Source: DATARH01 sp036268425 (GTDB lineage Bacteria; Pseudomonadota; Alphaproteobacteria; ATCC43930; CGMCC-115725). Taken from it: a stretch of 64,000 bases of DNA. Of the stretch, positions 43,781-52,018 are shown piece by piece. The notes beneath the pieces are model-generated. The model was not told the origin of the DNA. It did no database searches and was given only the letters and a program-made list of their open reading frames with translations. The position numbers and the translations under genes were made by a program. Location of the stretch: positions 62,001 through 126,000 of the forward strand of contig DATAUE010000149.1 of NCBI GenBank assembly GCA_036268425.1, written 5' to 3'. Numbering within the stretch: position 1 is the stretch's first letter; every line of letters begins with the position of its first letter.

Positions 43781-45058
43781 ATGACCGCTATTGACGATAT
43801 CCACGCCCGCGAAATTCTCGACAGCCGCGGCAATCCGACCGTCGAGGTCGAGGTGACGCTCGATAGCGGCGTGATGGGCCGCGCCGCGGTGCCCTCCGGC
43901 GCCTCGACCGGCGTGCATGAGGCGGTCGAAAAGCGCGATGGTGGGGCGCGGTTTGGCGGCAAGGGCGTGCTGCAGGCTGTCGAGGCGGTGAACGGCGAAA
44001 TATTCGATGCGCTTTCGGGTTTTGATGCCGCCGACCAACTGACCATCGACCGGACATTGATCGACCTCGACGGCACGCCGAATAAGGGCCGGCTTGGGGC
44101 CAATGCGGTGCTCGGCGTCAGCCTCGCCTGCGCCAAGGCGTCGGCCCTCGATCTGGAGATGCCGCTGTACCGCTATGTCGGCGGCGTCTTTGCGCGCACG
44201 ACGCCGGTACCGATGATGAACATCGTCAATGGCGGGGCGCATGCCGACAACCCGATCGACATCCAGGAATTCATGATCATGCCGGTCGGCGCGGCCAATG
44301 TGACCGAGGCGGTCCGCATGGGGTCGGAGGTGTTTCACGCACTGCGCAAAAAGCTGCATGATTCCGGCCACAACACCAATGTCGGCGACGAAGGCGGGTT
44401 TGCCCCGAATCTGGCGTCCGCCGACGCGGCGCTCGGCTTTGTTATGCAGGCGATCGAGGCAGCTGGCTACCACCCTGGCGACGATGTCGTGCTGGCGCTC
44501 GACCCGGCGTCGAGTGAGTTTTACCGCGACGGCGCGTACCATCTGGATGGCGAAGGCAAGGTGCTCGATTCGGCCGGGCTGGTCGCCTACTGGGCTGATC
44601 TCGTCAAGCGCTACCCCATCGTCTCGATCGAGGACGGCATGGCGGAAGACGATTGGGACGGCTGGGAATTGCTGACGCGTGAACTCGGGCAGCGCGTGCA
44701 ACTGGTTGGTGATGATGTGTTTGTGACCAACCCCGAGCGGCTCAAGACCGCGATAGAACGCAAGGTCGGCAATGGCTTGCTGGTCAAGGTCAACCAGATC
44801 GGCACGCTCAGTGAGACGCTGCAGGCCGTCGAAATGGCGGTACATGCCGGGTACGGCGTCGTTTTTTCGCACCGCTCCGGCGAGACTGAGGATTCGACGA
44901 TCGCCGATCTCGCCGTCGCGACCAACGCCGGTCAGATAAAGACCGGCTCGCTATCACGCTCGGACCGAACCGCGAAGTATAACCAATTGATTCGCATAGA
45001 TGAGCAACTCGGCGAGTCGGCGCTTTATCGCGGTCGCGGCATCTTGCGCCAAGGCTGA
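43781..45058 (+). CDS. eno: Enolase
   Basis: 425 residues. Motifs: IHAREILDSRGNPTVEVEV, SGASTGVHEA, MPLYRYVGG, MMNIVNGGAHADN, VGDEGGFAP with catalytic Glu, IEDGMAEDDWDGW and LVKVNQIGTLSET with the catalytic Lys, then SHRSGETED. It converts 2-phosphoglycerate to phosphoenolpyruvate, the substrate of the nearby KdsA and the precursor of pyruvate for PDH. The 223 bases after it contain only a hairpin before ftsB. Confidence 0.97.
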   Translation: MTAIDDIHAREILDSRGNPTVEVEVTLDSGVMGRAAVPSGASTGVHEAVEKRDGGARFGGKGVLQAVEAVNGEIFDALSGFDAADQLTIDRTLIDLDGTPNKGRLGANAVLGVSLACAKASALDLEMPLYRYVGGVFARTTPVPMMNIVNGGAHADNPIDIQEFMIMPVGAANVTEAVRMGSEVFHALRKKLHDSGHNTNVGDEGGFAPNLASADAALGFVMQAIEAAGYHPGDDVVLALDPASSEFYRDGAYHLDGEGKVLDSAGLVAYWADLVKRYPIVSIEDGMAEDDWDGWELLTRELGQRVQLVGDDVFVTNPERLKTAIERKVGNGLLVKVNQIGTLSETLQAVEMAVHAGYGVVFSHRSGETEDSTIADLAVATNAGQIKTGSLSRSDRTAKYNQLIRIDEQLGESALYRGRGILRQG

Positions 45059-45092
45059 GGGATTTCAGGCGAGTCGGCTGCTTCCGGCGCGT

Positions 45093-45113
45093 TCACGGCC
45101 GTTTGAGCCGTGA
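45093..45113. repeat. Hairpin downstream of eno
   Basis: TCACGGC (45093-45099) and GCCGTGA (45107-45113) form a 7-bp perfect stem with a 7-base loop 34 bases after the eno stop. There is no T tract, so it may stabilise the 3' end of eno mRNA rather than act as an intrinsic terminator. Confidence 0.55.
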
Positions 45114-45281
45114 GGAACCGTCGGTAAATGCCTGATCTGTAACGAAACCTGACTTCGTGTGAAAACTCAACAGACGAAATGAAGACCAGGATTTACGCCC
45201 GATAGTATTTCTTTCTGGCTCTGCTTTCGATCTCTCTAATCGGACATTGACCTGACCGGCAGGGCGTGATTCCTTTGCGCC

Positions 45282-45605
45282 ATGATGGTGTTGCGCGAAA
45301 TGCGTCGGCGGGCGAAGGCGCTGGTCGGACCGGTACTGGGCATGGCTCTGACCGGCTATTTTGCGTACCACCTCGTCGAAGGCGACCGCGGCCTGCTGGC
45401 CTGGGCGCGTCTGACGAAAGAGTTGCGCCTCGCCAACGAAGACTACACCGCGGTGGATACCGAGCGAGCCGCACTCGATCACCGAGTCGCCAACCTGCGC
45501 TCGGATCATGTCGACCCGGATCTGCTGGACGCCCAGGCGCGCAAGAACCTTGATGTCGTGGCGCCCGGCGAAATCGTCATCATGACGCCGGCCGGCAAAC
45601 CCTGA
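45282..45605 (+). CDS. ftsB: FtsB/DivIC-type septum formation initiator
   Basis: 107 residues. A single membrane segment at about 15-31 (VLGMALTGYFAYHLV) is followed by a coiled coil (ARLTKELRLANEDYTAVDTERAALDHRVANL) and a short tail with DPDLLDAQARKNLDVVAPGEIVI, the DivIC-family layout. It belongs to the FtsQ-FtsL-FtsB subcomplex of the divisome. Two adjacent ATG codons (45282, 45285) are possible starts. Position between eno and pdhA is conserved in alphaproteobacteria. Confidence 0.88.
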   Translation: MMVLREMRRRAKALVGPVLGMALTGYFAYHLVEGDRGLLAWARLTKELRLANEDYTAVDTERAALDHRVANLRSDHVDPDLLDAQARKNLDVVAPGEIVIMTPAGKP

Positions 45606-45714
45606 CGCCGCCCTGCTGAGGGTGCGCCTGGACGGTGCGACAGGTGCGCCCGCCGGCAATTTCAATCCCGCGAAAACCGTGGCAGTGCAACCCAGTGATC
45701 CTGCGCCTGAGGTT

Positions 45715-45732
45715 GCAAACCAGCGGGTTTGC
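45715..45732 (+). repeat. Hairpin in the pdhA leader
   Basis: GCAAACC (45715-45721) pairs with GGTTTGC (45726-45732) around a four-base loop, 36 bases before the pdhA start and upstream of its GGAGG. It could influence pdhA translation or mRNA stability; no T tract follows. Confidence 0.5.
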
Positions 45733-45767
45733 TCCCATGCTTCTGGGGCAGCCCGGAGGAAGCCAGA

Positions 45768-46778
45768 ATGGCAGTGAAGCGCAAGGCCAAGGCGGTCGAA
45801 CCCGCCGAGCCTCACGTCTCGTCTGATGCGCTTATGCGTTACTACCAGGACATGTTGTTGATTCGCCGCTTTGAGGAACGCGCCGGCCAGATGTACGGCA
45901 TGGGCCTGATCGGCGGGTTCTGTCATCTGTATATCGGCCAGGAAGCCGTCGTCGTCGGCATGCAGGCGGCGTTGCAGGAAGGCGACACGATCGTCACGTC
46001 ATACCGCGACCACGGCCATATGCTGGCCGCCGGCATGGATGCGAAAGGCGTCATGGCGGAACTGACCGGACGGCGCGGCGGCTATTCGCACGGCAAAGGC
46101 GGCTCGATGCATATGTTCAGCCGCGAAAAGAATTTCTTCGGCGGGCACGGCATCGTCGGCGCCCAGGTGCCGATCGGCACCGGCCTCGGTTTCGCGCACC
46201 GCTATCGCGAAGACGGCCATATCTCGGTGACCTATCTCGGCGACGGCGCGATCAACCAGGGCCAGGTCTACGAGAGCTTCAACATGGCCTCGCTTTGGAA
46301 GCTGCCGGTCGTGTATGTGATCGAGAACAACCGCTACGGCATGGGCACGTCGATCAACCGGGCTTCAGCGCGCACCGATTTGTTTCACCGCGGCGTTGCT
46401 TACGGCATCGATGGCGAGCAGGTTGACGGCATGGATGTCGTTGCGGTGCACGAGGCCGGGCTGGCGGCAATCGAGCATGCGCGCTCCGGCAAGGGGCCGA
46501 TGATCCTCGAAATGCTGACCTACCGGTATCGCGGCCACTCGATGTCGGACCCGGCGAAGTATCGCAGCCGAGAAGAAGTCAGCAAGATGCGCGCGGAGCA
46601 CGATCCGATCGACCATCTGCGCCAGCGGCTGCTCGACGAGCACGCCGCCGACGAGGACGAGTTGAAGCGGATCGAACGGCAGGCGCGCGACATTGTCGCC
46701 GAGGCCGCGCAATATGCACAGGACTGCCCCGAACCCGACCCCAGCGAATTGTGGACGGACGTGCTGGCCGATGCCTGA
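45768..46778 (+). CDS. pdhA: Pyruvate dehydrogenase E1 component, alpha subunit
   Basis: 336 residues. It has the thiamine-diphosphate motif GDGAINQGQVYESFNMASLWKLPVVYVIENN (GDG...NN), with YQDMLLIRRFEERAGQMYG, FCHLYIGQEAVVVG, SYRDHGHMLA, GKGGSMHMF and the RYRGHSMSDPAKYRSREE phosphorylation-loop region of the E1 alpha family. It decarboxylates pyruvate with PdhB. ATG 45768 has GGAGG eight to twelve bases upstream; a longer frame is less likely. pdhB begins 59 bases later. Confidence 0.96.
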   Translation: MAVKRKAKAVEPAEPHVSSDALMRYYQDMLLIRRFEERAGQMYGMGLIGGFCHLYIGQEAVVVGMQAALQEGDTIVTSYRDHGHMLAAGMDAKGVMAELTGRRGGYSHGKGGSMHMFSREKNFFGGHGIVGAQVPIGTGLGFAHRYREDGHISVTYLGDGAINQGQVYESFNMASLWKLPVVYVIENNRYGMGTSINRASARTDLFHRGVAYGIDGEQVDGMDVVAVHEAGLAAIEHARSGKGPMILEMLTYRYRGHSMSDPAKYRSREEVSKMRAEHDPIDHLRQRLLDEHAADEDELKRIERQARDIVAEAAQYAQDCPEPDPSELWTDVLADA

Positions 46779-46837
46779 AGGGTGGATCGAGACGCGCCGG
46801 AACGTCGCGGCGATCCGCAGGAAACACCGAGGAAGGA

Positions 46838-48232
46838 ATGGCTAGCGAAGTTCTGATGCCGGCGTTGTCGCCGACAATGACTGAAGGGAAGATTGCGCGC
46901 TGGGTCAAAAGCGAGGGCGAAGCCGTGCGAGCGGGCGACGTCCTGGCGGAAATCGAGACCGACAAGGCGACGATGGAAGTCGAGGCCGTCGACGAGGGGG
47001 TGCTCGCCAAGATCGTCATCCCCGAAGGCACCGACCACGTCGCCGTCAACACGCCGATCGCACTGATCGCCGAGAATGGCGAGGATATCGGCGAGCAGGC
47101 TAGCAGGCCGGCGCCAGCACCGCGAAAGGCGGAGGCGGTGCCGGCGGAAACTAAAGACGCGGCTGTCGCCCGCGCGCCGGCCGAAACGGCGCAAGCTCCC
47201 GCACCGCCGCTTGCAGCACCCGGTCCGGCAGAGTCGGAATACACCGGCAAGACCGTGACGCAGACCGTGCGCGAAGCGTTGCGCGATGCAATGGCGGAAG
47301 AGATGCGGCGCGACGATACGGTGCTGCTGCTCGGCGAGGAGGTGGCGGAATATCAGGGCGCCTACAAGGTCAGCCAGGGTCTGCTGCAGGAATTCGGGCC
47401 GCGCCGGGTCATCGATACGCCGATTACCGAACAGGGTTTTGCCGGGCTCGGCATTGGCGCCGCGTTTGGCGGCCTGCGTCCGATCGTCGAGTTCATGACC
47501 TTCAACTTCGCCATGCAGGCGATGGACCAGTTGATCAATTCGGCCGCCAAGACCCGTTATATGTCGGGCGGCCAGATGTCGTCGCCGATCGTGTTCCGAG
47601 GCCCCAACGGCATTGCCTCGCGCGTCGCCGCCCAGCATTCGCAATGCTATGCCAGCTGGTACGCGCATGTACCGGGACTCAAGGTCGTTGCGCCTTATAC
47701 CGGCGCTGACCATAAGGGCCTTCTGAAATCTGCGATCCGCGATCCCAACCCGGTGATCTTCCTCGAACACGAATTGGTCTACGGCGAAAGCTTCGCCGTG
47801 CCCGACGACCCCGAGTTCATCGTGCCGATCGGCAAGGCGCGCATTGCCCGCACCGGCGAGCAGGTTACCATCACCGCCTTCTCACGCATGGTGAAGATCG
47901 CCCTGCAAGCTGCTGAAGAACTTGAGAAAGCGGGCATATCCGCGGAGGTTGTCGATTTACGTTCGCTGCGGCCGTTCGATGTCGCAACCGTCGTTGACTC
48001 AGTCAAGAAAACCAATCGGATCGTCTCGGTCGAAGAGGGCTGGCCGTTTGCCGGCATCGGCTCGGAGATTGCCGCGATCGTCATGGAAGAATGCTTCGAC
48101 TGGCTCGACGCGCCATTAAAGCGCGTCACCGGCAAGGACGTGCCGCTGCCCTATGCGGCAAATCTGGAACGTCTTGCCGTACCGCAGGTCGAGGACATCG
48201 TCGCAGCGGTGCGCGAGATCACGTACCGCTGA
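46838..48232 (+). CDS. pdhB: Pyruvate dehydrogenase E1 component, beta subunit with N-terminal lipoyl domain
   Basis: 464 residues. Residues 1-78 form a biotinyl/lipoyl domain with the acceptor Lys43 in EIETDKATMEVEA, then an Ala/Pro-rich linker (to about 135), then the E1 beta body: TVREALRDAMAEEM, LLGEEVAEYQGAYKVSQGL, DTPITEQGFAGLGIGAA, EFMTFNFAMQAMDQ and RIVSVEEGWPFAGIG. A lipoylated E1 beta is characteristic of alphaproteobacteria. It acts with PdhA and hands the acetyl group to PdhC. GAGGAAGGA precedes the ATG. Confidence 0.96.
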   Translation: MASEVLMPALSPTMTEGKIARWVKSEGEAVRAGDVLAEIETDKATMEVEAVDEGVLAKIVIPEGTDHVAVNTPIALIAENGEDIGEQASRPAPAPRKAEAVPAETKDAAVARAPAETAQAPAPPLAAPGPAESEYTGKTVTQTVREALRDAMAEEMRRDDTVLLLGEEVAEYQGAYKVSQGLLQEFGPRRVIDTPITEQGFAGLGIGAAFGGLRPIVEFMTFNFAMQAMDQLINSAAKTRYMSGGQMSSPIVFRGPNGIASRVAAQHSQCYASWYAHVPGLKVVAPYTGADHKGLLKSAIRDPNPVIFLEHELVYGESFAVPDDPEFIVPIGKARIARTGEQVTITAFSRMVKIALQAAEELEKAGISAEVVDLRSLRPFDVATVVDSVKKTNRIVSVEEGWPFAGIGSEIAAIVMEECFDWLDAPLKRVTGKDVPLPYAANLERLAVPQVEDIVAAVREITYR

Positions 48233-48250
48233 TACTTTTTCTTGCAGCGT

Positions 48251-48267
48251 CCCCGCGATGCGCGGGG
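48251..48267. repeat. GC-rich hairpin between pdhB and pdhC
   Basis: CCCCGCG (48251-48257), loop ATG, CGCGGGG (48261-48267): a 7-bp all-GC stem 18 bases after the pdhB stop and 25 bases before pdhC. It could block exonucleases or modulate the E1:E2 expression ratio. Confidence 0.75.
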
Positions 48268-48292
48268 GCGGCGCACAAATGAGCAAAATACA

Positions 48293-49666
48293 ATGCCGAT
48301 CGAAATCCGCATGCCGGCGCTGTCGCCGACGATGACCGAAGGCAACCTCGCCCGCTGGCTCAAGAAAGAAGGCGACGAGGTCCATTCCGGCGACGTCATC
48401 GCCGAAATCGAAACCGACAAGGCGATGATGGAATACGAGGCGGCCGATGAAGGCCGGCTCGGCAAGATCATCGTTCCCGAGGGCGCGCAGGGCGTCAAGG
48501 TCAACGAACCAATCGCGCTGCTGCTTGAAGAGGGCGAGGACGCCTCCTCGCTTGAAGGTCACGCTGACGCCGCACCCGCCGTAGAGCCGGCGCCGCGGGA
48601 AGAAGCGCGTCCAGAATCGCCGGCGCCGCCCGAACCCAAAACCGAGCCTGCTCCCGCGCCGGTCGCACGCCCCGCGGCGGCGGCCGCTGCGTCGGTGGCG
48701 ACTGCGGCTGCGCCGGCGCCGCAACCACGTGAAAACGGCCGGGTCTTTGCCAGTCCGCTGGCGCGCCGCATGGCGCATCATGCCGGGATCAATCTCGCGG
48801 CGATCCGCGGTTCGGGGCCGCAAGGCCGCGTCGTCAAGGCGGATATCGATCGCGCGCTGAGCAACGGCACTGTCGCTACGGCGGCACACGCTGCCCCGGA
48901 CGCTCGTGCCCCGGACGCTCGTGCCCCGGGGCTCCCACGGCCTGCACCGCCGGCCCCGCCGCCGACATCGCTGGACGGCGCGCCGCACTTCACCGAAAAG
49001 CCGCACAGCTCGATGCGGCGGGTCATCGCCCGGCGGCTGACGGAGGCCAAACAAACCGTCCCGCATTTCTATATGACCGTCGATTGCGAGATCGACGAGT
49101 TGTTGCGCATCCGCAAGGTACTGAATGCCGCCGACGAGGCGCTCAACGTCTCGGTCAATGATTTCGTAATCCGTGCTGCAGGCTTGGCATTGCGGCAGGT
49201 GCCGGCGGCCAACGCGTCGTGGAGCGACGATGCGATCATCCTGTGGGAACGGGCCGACATCGCAATGGCCGTCGCGCTCGAAGACGGGCTGATTACGCCG
49301 ATCATCAAAGGCGCCGATGGCAAGGGGCTGGCGCAGATTGCGGCTGAAACCAAGGATCTTGCCGCTCGTGCCCGTTCCGGCAAATTGAAGCTGGACGAGT
49401 TTCAAGGCGGCACGTTCTCGATCTCGAACCTCGGCATGTACGGCATCCGCGAATTCGCCGCGGTGATCAACCCGCCGCATGGCTGCATCCTCGCGGTCGG
49501 TTCCGGCATGCCGCGCCCGGTCGTGAAGGATGGGCAACTCGCGGTCGCGACCGTCATGTCCTGCACTCTGTCGGCGGATCATCGGGTTGTTGATGGCGCG
49601 GTCGGCGCCCAGTTCCTCGGGGTGTTCAAGCGCCTGATCGATGAACCTGCCCGGATGCTGCTGTAA
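48293..49666 (+). CDS. pdhC: Pyruvate dehydrogenase E2, dihydrolipoamide acetyltransferase
   Basis: 457 residues. An N-terminal lipoyl domain (1-78) has Lys43 in EIETDKAMMEYEA. A Pro/Ala-rich linker leads to the E3-binding peripheral domain VFASPLARRMAHHAGINLAAIRGSGPQGRVVKADI. A second linker with a 15-nt duplication follows, then the catalytic core with SMRRVIARRLTEAKQTVPHFYMTVD and the active-site DHRVVDGAVGAQFL. It forms the core of the complex and transfers acetyl to CoA. The start lies 60 bases after pdhB, past a hairpin. Confidence 0.96.
   Translation: MPIEIRMPALSPTMTEGNLARWLKKEGDEVHSGDVIAEIETDKAMMEYEAADEGRLGKIIVPEGAQGVKVNEPIALLLEEGEDASSLEGHADAAPAVEPAPREEARPESPAPPEPKTEPAPAPVARPAAAAAASVATAAAPAPQPRENGRVFASPLARRMAHHAGINLAAIRGSGPQGRVVKADIDRALSNGTVATAAHAAPDARAPDARAPGLPRPAPPAPPPTSLDGAPHFTEKPHSSMRRVIARRLTEAKQTVPHFYMTVDCEIDELLRIRKVLNAADEALNVSVNDFVIRAAGLALRQVPAANASWSDDAIILWERADIAMAVALEDGLITPIIKGADGKGLAQIAAETKDLAARARSGKLKLDEFQGGTFSISNLGMYGIREFAAVINPPHGCILAVGSGMPRPVVKDGQLAVATVMSCTLSADHRVVDGAVGAQFLGVFKRLIDEPARMLL
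48893..48930 (+). repeat. 15-nt tandem duplication in the pdhC linker
   Basis: GCCCCGGACGCTCGT is repeated exactly (48893-48907 and 48908-48922) with a partial third copy to 48930. It encodes APDARAPDARAPG in the linker between the E3-binding and catalytic domains, where length variation is tolerated. Confidence 0.9.
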
Positions 49667-49709
49667 CGGTTTTGGGCCAGACGGCGCGCGTTACCGCGCG
49701 ATGAGAAGA

Positions 49710-49790
49710 AGTAGGGCGGATAAGCGCAGCGTAATCCGCCATGTCGATGAGGCGGGTTCCGGCGGAATACGCTGCGCTCTTCCGCCTACT
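49710..49790. repeat. Inverted pair of palindromic elements (REP-like doublet) between pdhC and lpd
   Basis: Two 26-base imperfect palindromes, 49715-49740 and 49761-49786, each begin with GGCGGA and end with TCCGCC. The second is nearly the reverse complement of the first (about 22 of 26 positions) and both are flanked by a GTAG/CTAC extension. The 20-base spacer is unique. The arrangement resembles a REP doublet or small MITE-like element. Confidence 0.75.
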
Positions 49791-49850
49791 CGGTTCATAT
49801 GTTGAGCGAGATTGTCGCCCGTGCGGCAATGACGCCTTCGGAGTGAATGA

Positions 49851-51251
49851 ATGGCGGAATCCTCATTCGATCTTGTCGTCATCGGCACCGGGCCGGGCGG
49901 CTATGTCGCGGCGATCCGCGCAGCACAGCTCGGCATGAAGGCGGCGGTGGTCGAGCGCGAACATCTCGGCGGCATCTGCCTCAACTGGGGCTGCATCCCG
50001 ACGAAAGCATTGCTGCGTGCCTCGGAAATCCATCACATCCTGCACAACCTCGATCAGTTCGGGTTGTCGGCGAAAGACATTTCCTACGATCCGAAAAAGG
50101 TCGTGGCCCGCTCGCGAGCGGTGGCGAAACAGCTATCCAACGGTGTCGCGTATCTGTTGCGCAAGAACAAGGTCACCGTGTTCGATGGCGTCGGCAAACT
50201 CGCCGGCAGTGGCAAGATTGCCGTCACCAAGGACGGCAAGCCGGTGGCCGATATCAATGCCAAGCACATCATTCTGGCGACTGGCGCGCGGGCGCGCTCG
50301 CTGCCCGGCCTCGAACCGGACGGCAAGCTGGTATGGACCTACAAAGAGGCAATGGTCCCGGAGGCGATCCCCAAATCGCTGCTGGTGGTCGGCTCGGGTG
50401 CGATCGGTATCGAATTCGCCAGTTTCTACAATGACATGGGCGCCGAGGTGGCGGTGGTCGAGGTGCTCGACCGGGTGTTGCCAGTCGAAGACGAAGAGAT
50501 TTCCGCCTTTGCCCGTAAGAGCTTCGAAAAGCAAGGGATCAAGATTCACACCGGCGCCACGGTGAAGGCGCTGAAACGCGGCAAGGGCAATGTAACGGCG
50601 TCGATCGAAGCCGGCGGCAAGGCGTTCGACCTGACCGTCGAGCGCGTCATCCTGGCGGTCGGTATCGTCGGTAATGTCGAGGATATCGGCCTCGAAGGCA
50701 CCAAGGCGAAAGTCGAACGCAGTCACATCGTCGTCGACGAGTGGCTGCGCACCGGCGAACCTGGTCTCTACGCAATCGGCGACGTCGTCGGGCCGCCCTG
50801 GCTGGCGCACAAGGCGAGCCACGAGGGGGTCCTCTGCGTCGAGCACATCGCCGGGGTCAATAACGTGCACCCGCTCAACGTGCGGAATATTCCGGGCTGC
50901 ACCTATTGCCGGCCGCAGGTCGCCAGCGTCGGACTGACCGAAAAGGCGGCGCGGGATGCAGGATACGAGGTCAAAATCGGGCATTTCCCGGCAATCGGCA
51001 ACGGCAAGGCGATCGCGCTCGGCGAACCGGAAGGCATGGTCAAGACCGTGTTTGACGCCAAGACCGGCGAGTTGCTCGGCGCGCACATGGTCGGCGCCGA
51101 GGTCACCGAATTAATCCAGGGCTACACGATCGCCAAGACGCTCGAAACCACTGAAAGCGAATTGATCGAGACAATCTTCCCCCATCCGACGCTGTCCGAA
51201 ATGATGCACGAGAGCGTGCTTGACGCTTACGGCCGCGCCATCCACTTCTAG
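49851..51251 (+). CDS. lpdA: Dihydrolipoamide dehydrogenase (E3)
   Basis: 466 residues. FAD-binding VVIGTGPGGYVAAIRAAQLG, the redox disulfide Cys43/Cys48 in GGICLNWGCIPTKALL, the NAD site VVGSGAIGIEFASFYNDMGAEV, TGEPGLYAIGDVVGPPWLAHKASHEG and the C-terminal His/Glu pair in FPHPTLSEMMHESV. It reoxidises dihydrolipoyl groups of PDH. The start has GGAGTGA nearby. A low-GC intruding gene follows 8 bases later. Confidence 0.96.
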   Translation: MAESSFDLVVIGTGPGGYVAAIRAAQLGMKAAVVEREHLGGICLNWGCIPTKALLRASEIHHILHNLDQFGLSAKDISYDPKKVVARSRAVAKQLSNGVAYLLRKNKVTVFDGVGKLAGSGKIAVTKDGKPVADINAKHIILATGARARSLPGLEPDGKLVWTYKEAMVPEAIPKSLLVVGSGAIGIEFASFYNDMGAEVAVVEVLDRVLPVEDEEISAFARKSFEKQGIKIHTGATVKALKRGKGNVTASIEAGGKAFDLTVERVILAVGIVGNVEDIGLEGTKAKVERSHIVVDEWLRTGEPGLYAIGDVVGPPWLAHKASHEGVLCVEHIAGVNNVHPLNVRNIPGCTYCRPQVASVGLTEKAARDAGYEVKIGHFPAIGNGKAIALGEPEGMVKTVFDAKTGELLGAHMVGAEVTELIQGYTIAKTLETTESELIETIFPHPTLSEMMHESVLDAYGRAIHF

Positions 51252-51259
51252 AGGGCGTA

Positions 51260-51980
51260 TTGGGTCCGAACCTTGGCGATTCGGGTCGCTTATCCGGTCT
51301 GATTCAGATCAGTGAGCTGATTCGAAACTATGGGCTCGTCGTGGCGGCGGGTGTGGGCTTGGTTTTGGCGTGGTGGCGCAGTCGAGCGTCAAACCGGCAA
51401 GCGATTGCGGCGCTGCAACAAGCTGAAGTCGCTCAACGGAACCATGTGGTCGAGATGTTCAATCGTGCGATTGATCAGCTAGGTAGTGAAAAACTAGAGG
51501 TTCGACTTGGAGCGATTTACACGCTCAAACGACTCAGCGGTGACCCGCAATACGTAGACTACAGAGTTCCTATTTTGGAAACGTTGACAGCGTATATTCG
51601 TGGACGGACACAGGACGATACAAATGCCGATCCGCCAGTCGATGTTCGTGAAATCATGAAATTTTTAAGTGACTCCCTGTCGAATAAAGCCGAACAGCGG
51701 GTAGGATAACGCAATGCCCCAAATTGAAGGTTTTGTTCTCGATCTCTCCGGCGCAAAGGTTCGGCGAACGAATTTGGCGCATACGAATCTTACACGTGCC
51801 AATCTAAGCTATGCCGACTTGACCGGAGCAGATTTGCGGGGAGCTGATCTGGCAGAGACTATATTGACTGGGACAATCTTGCGCGGGGCGGACCTGAGCG
51901 GCGTTGTTAATCTTACCAAAGAACAAATAGCCGCCGCTGTGATTGACGAAACTACAATCCTGCCGTCAAAATTTCAGTAG
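51260..51980 (+). pseudogene. Frameshifted pentapeptide-repeat membrane protein gene
   Basis: Two adjacent reading frames together match one family. The first (51260-51709, TTG start, 149 residues) has a membrane segment (about 25-43) and NHVVEMFNRAIDQLGSEKLEVRLGAIYTLKRLSGD, the usual N-terminal half of pentapeptide-repeat proteins. The second (51714-51980, 88 residues, +1 frame) holds the repeats themselves: LDLSGAKVRRTNLAHTNLTRANLSYADLTGADLRGADL. The first ends TAA at 51707-51709; the second frame is closed upstream by TAG at 51702-51704, so a single-base change between them would join them. Six 60-base lines that I counted between 51481 and 51960 average about 47% GC against about 70% in an adjoining lipA line. 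Decay of a transferred gene, or a sequencing error, explains it best. Confidence 0.65.
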
Positions 51981-52018
51981 ATTTAAGATTGTTGACCGGA
52001 CTACAGCACCACTTCCCC

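Noticed and set aside
51696..51716. Programmed frameshift joining the two pentapeptide-repeat frames
   Set aside because: A +1 shift would be needed at GGA-TAA-C; the preceding Gly codon does not re-pair well after slipping and no stimulatory element is obvious, so a simple indel is likelier.
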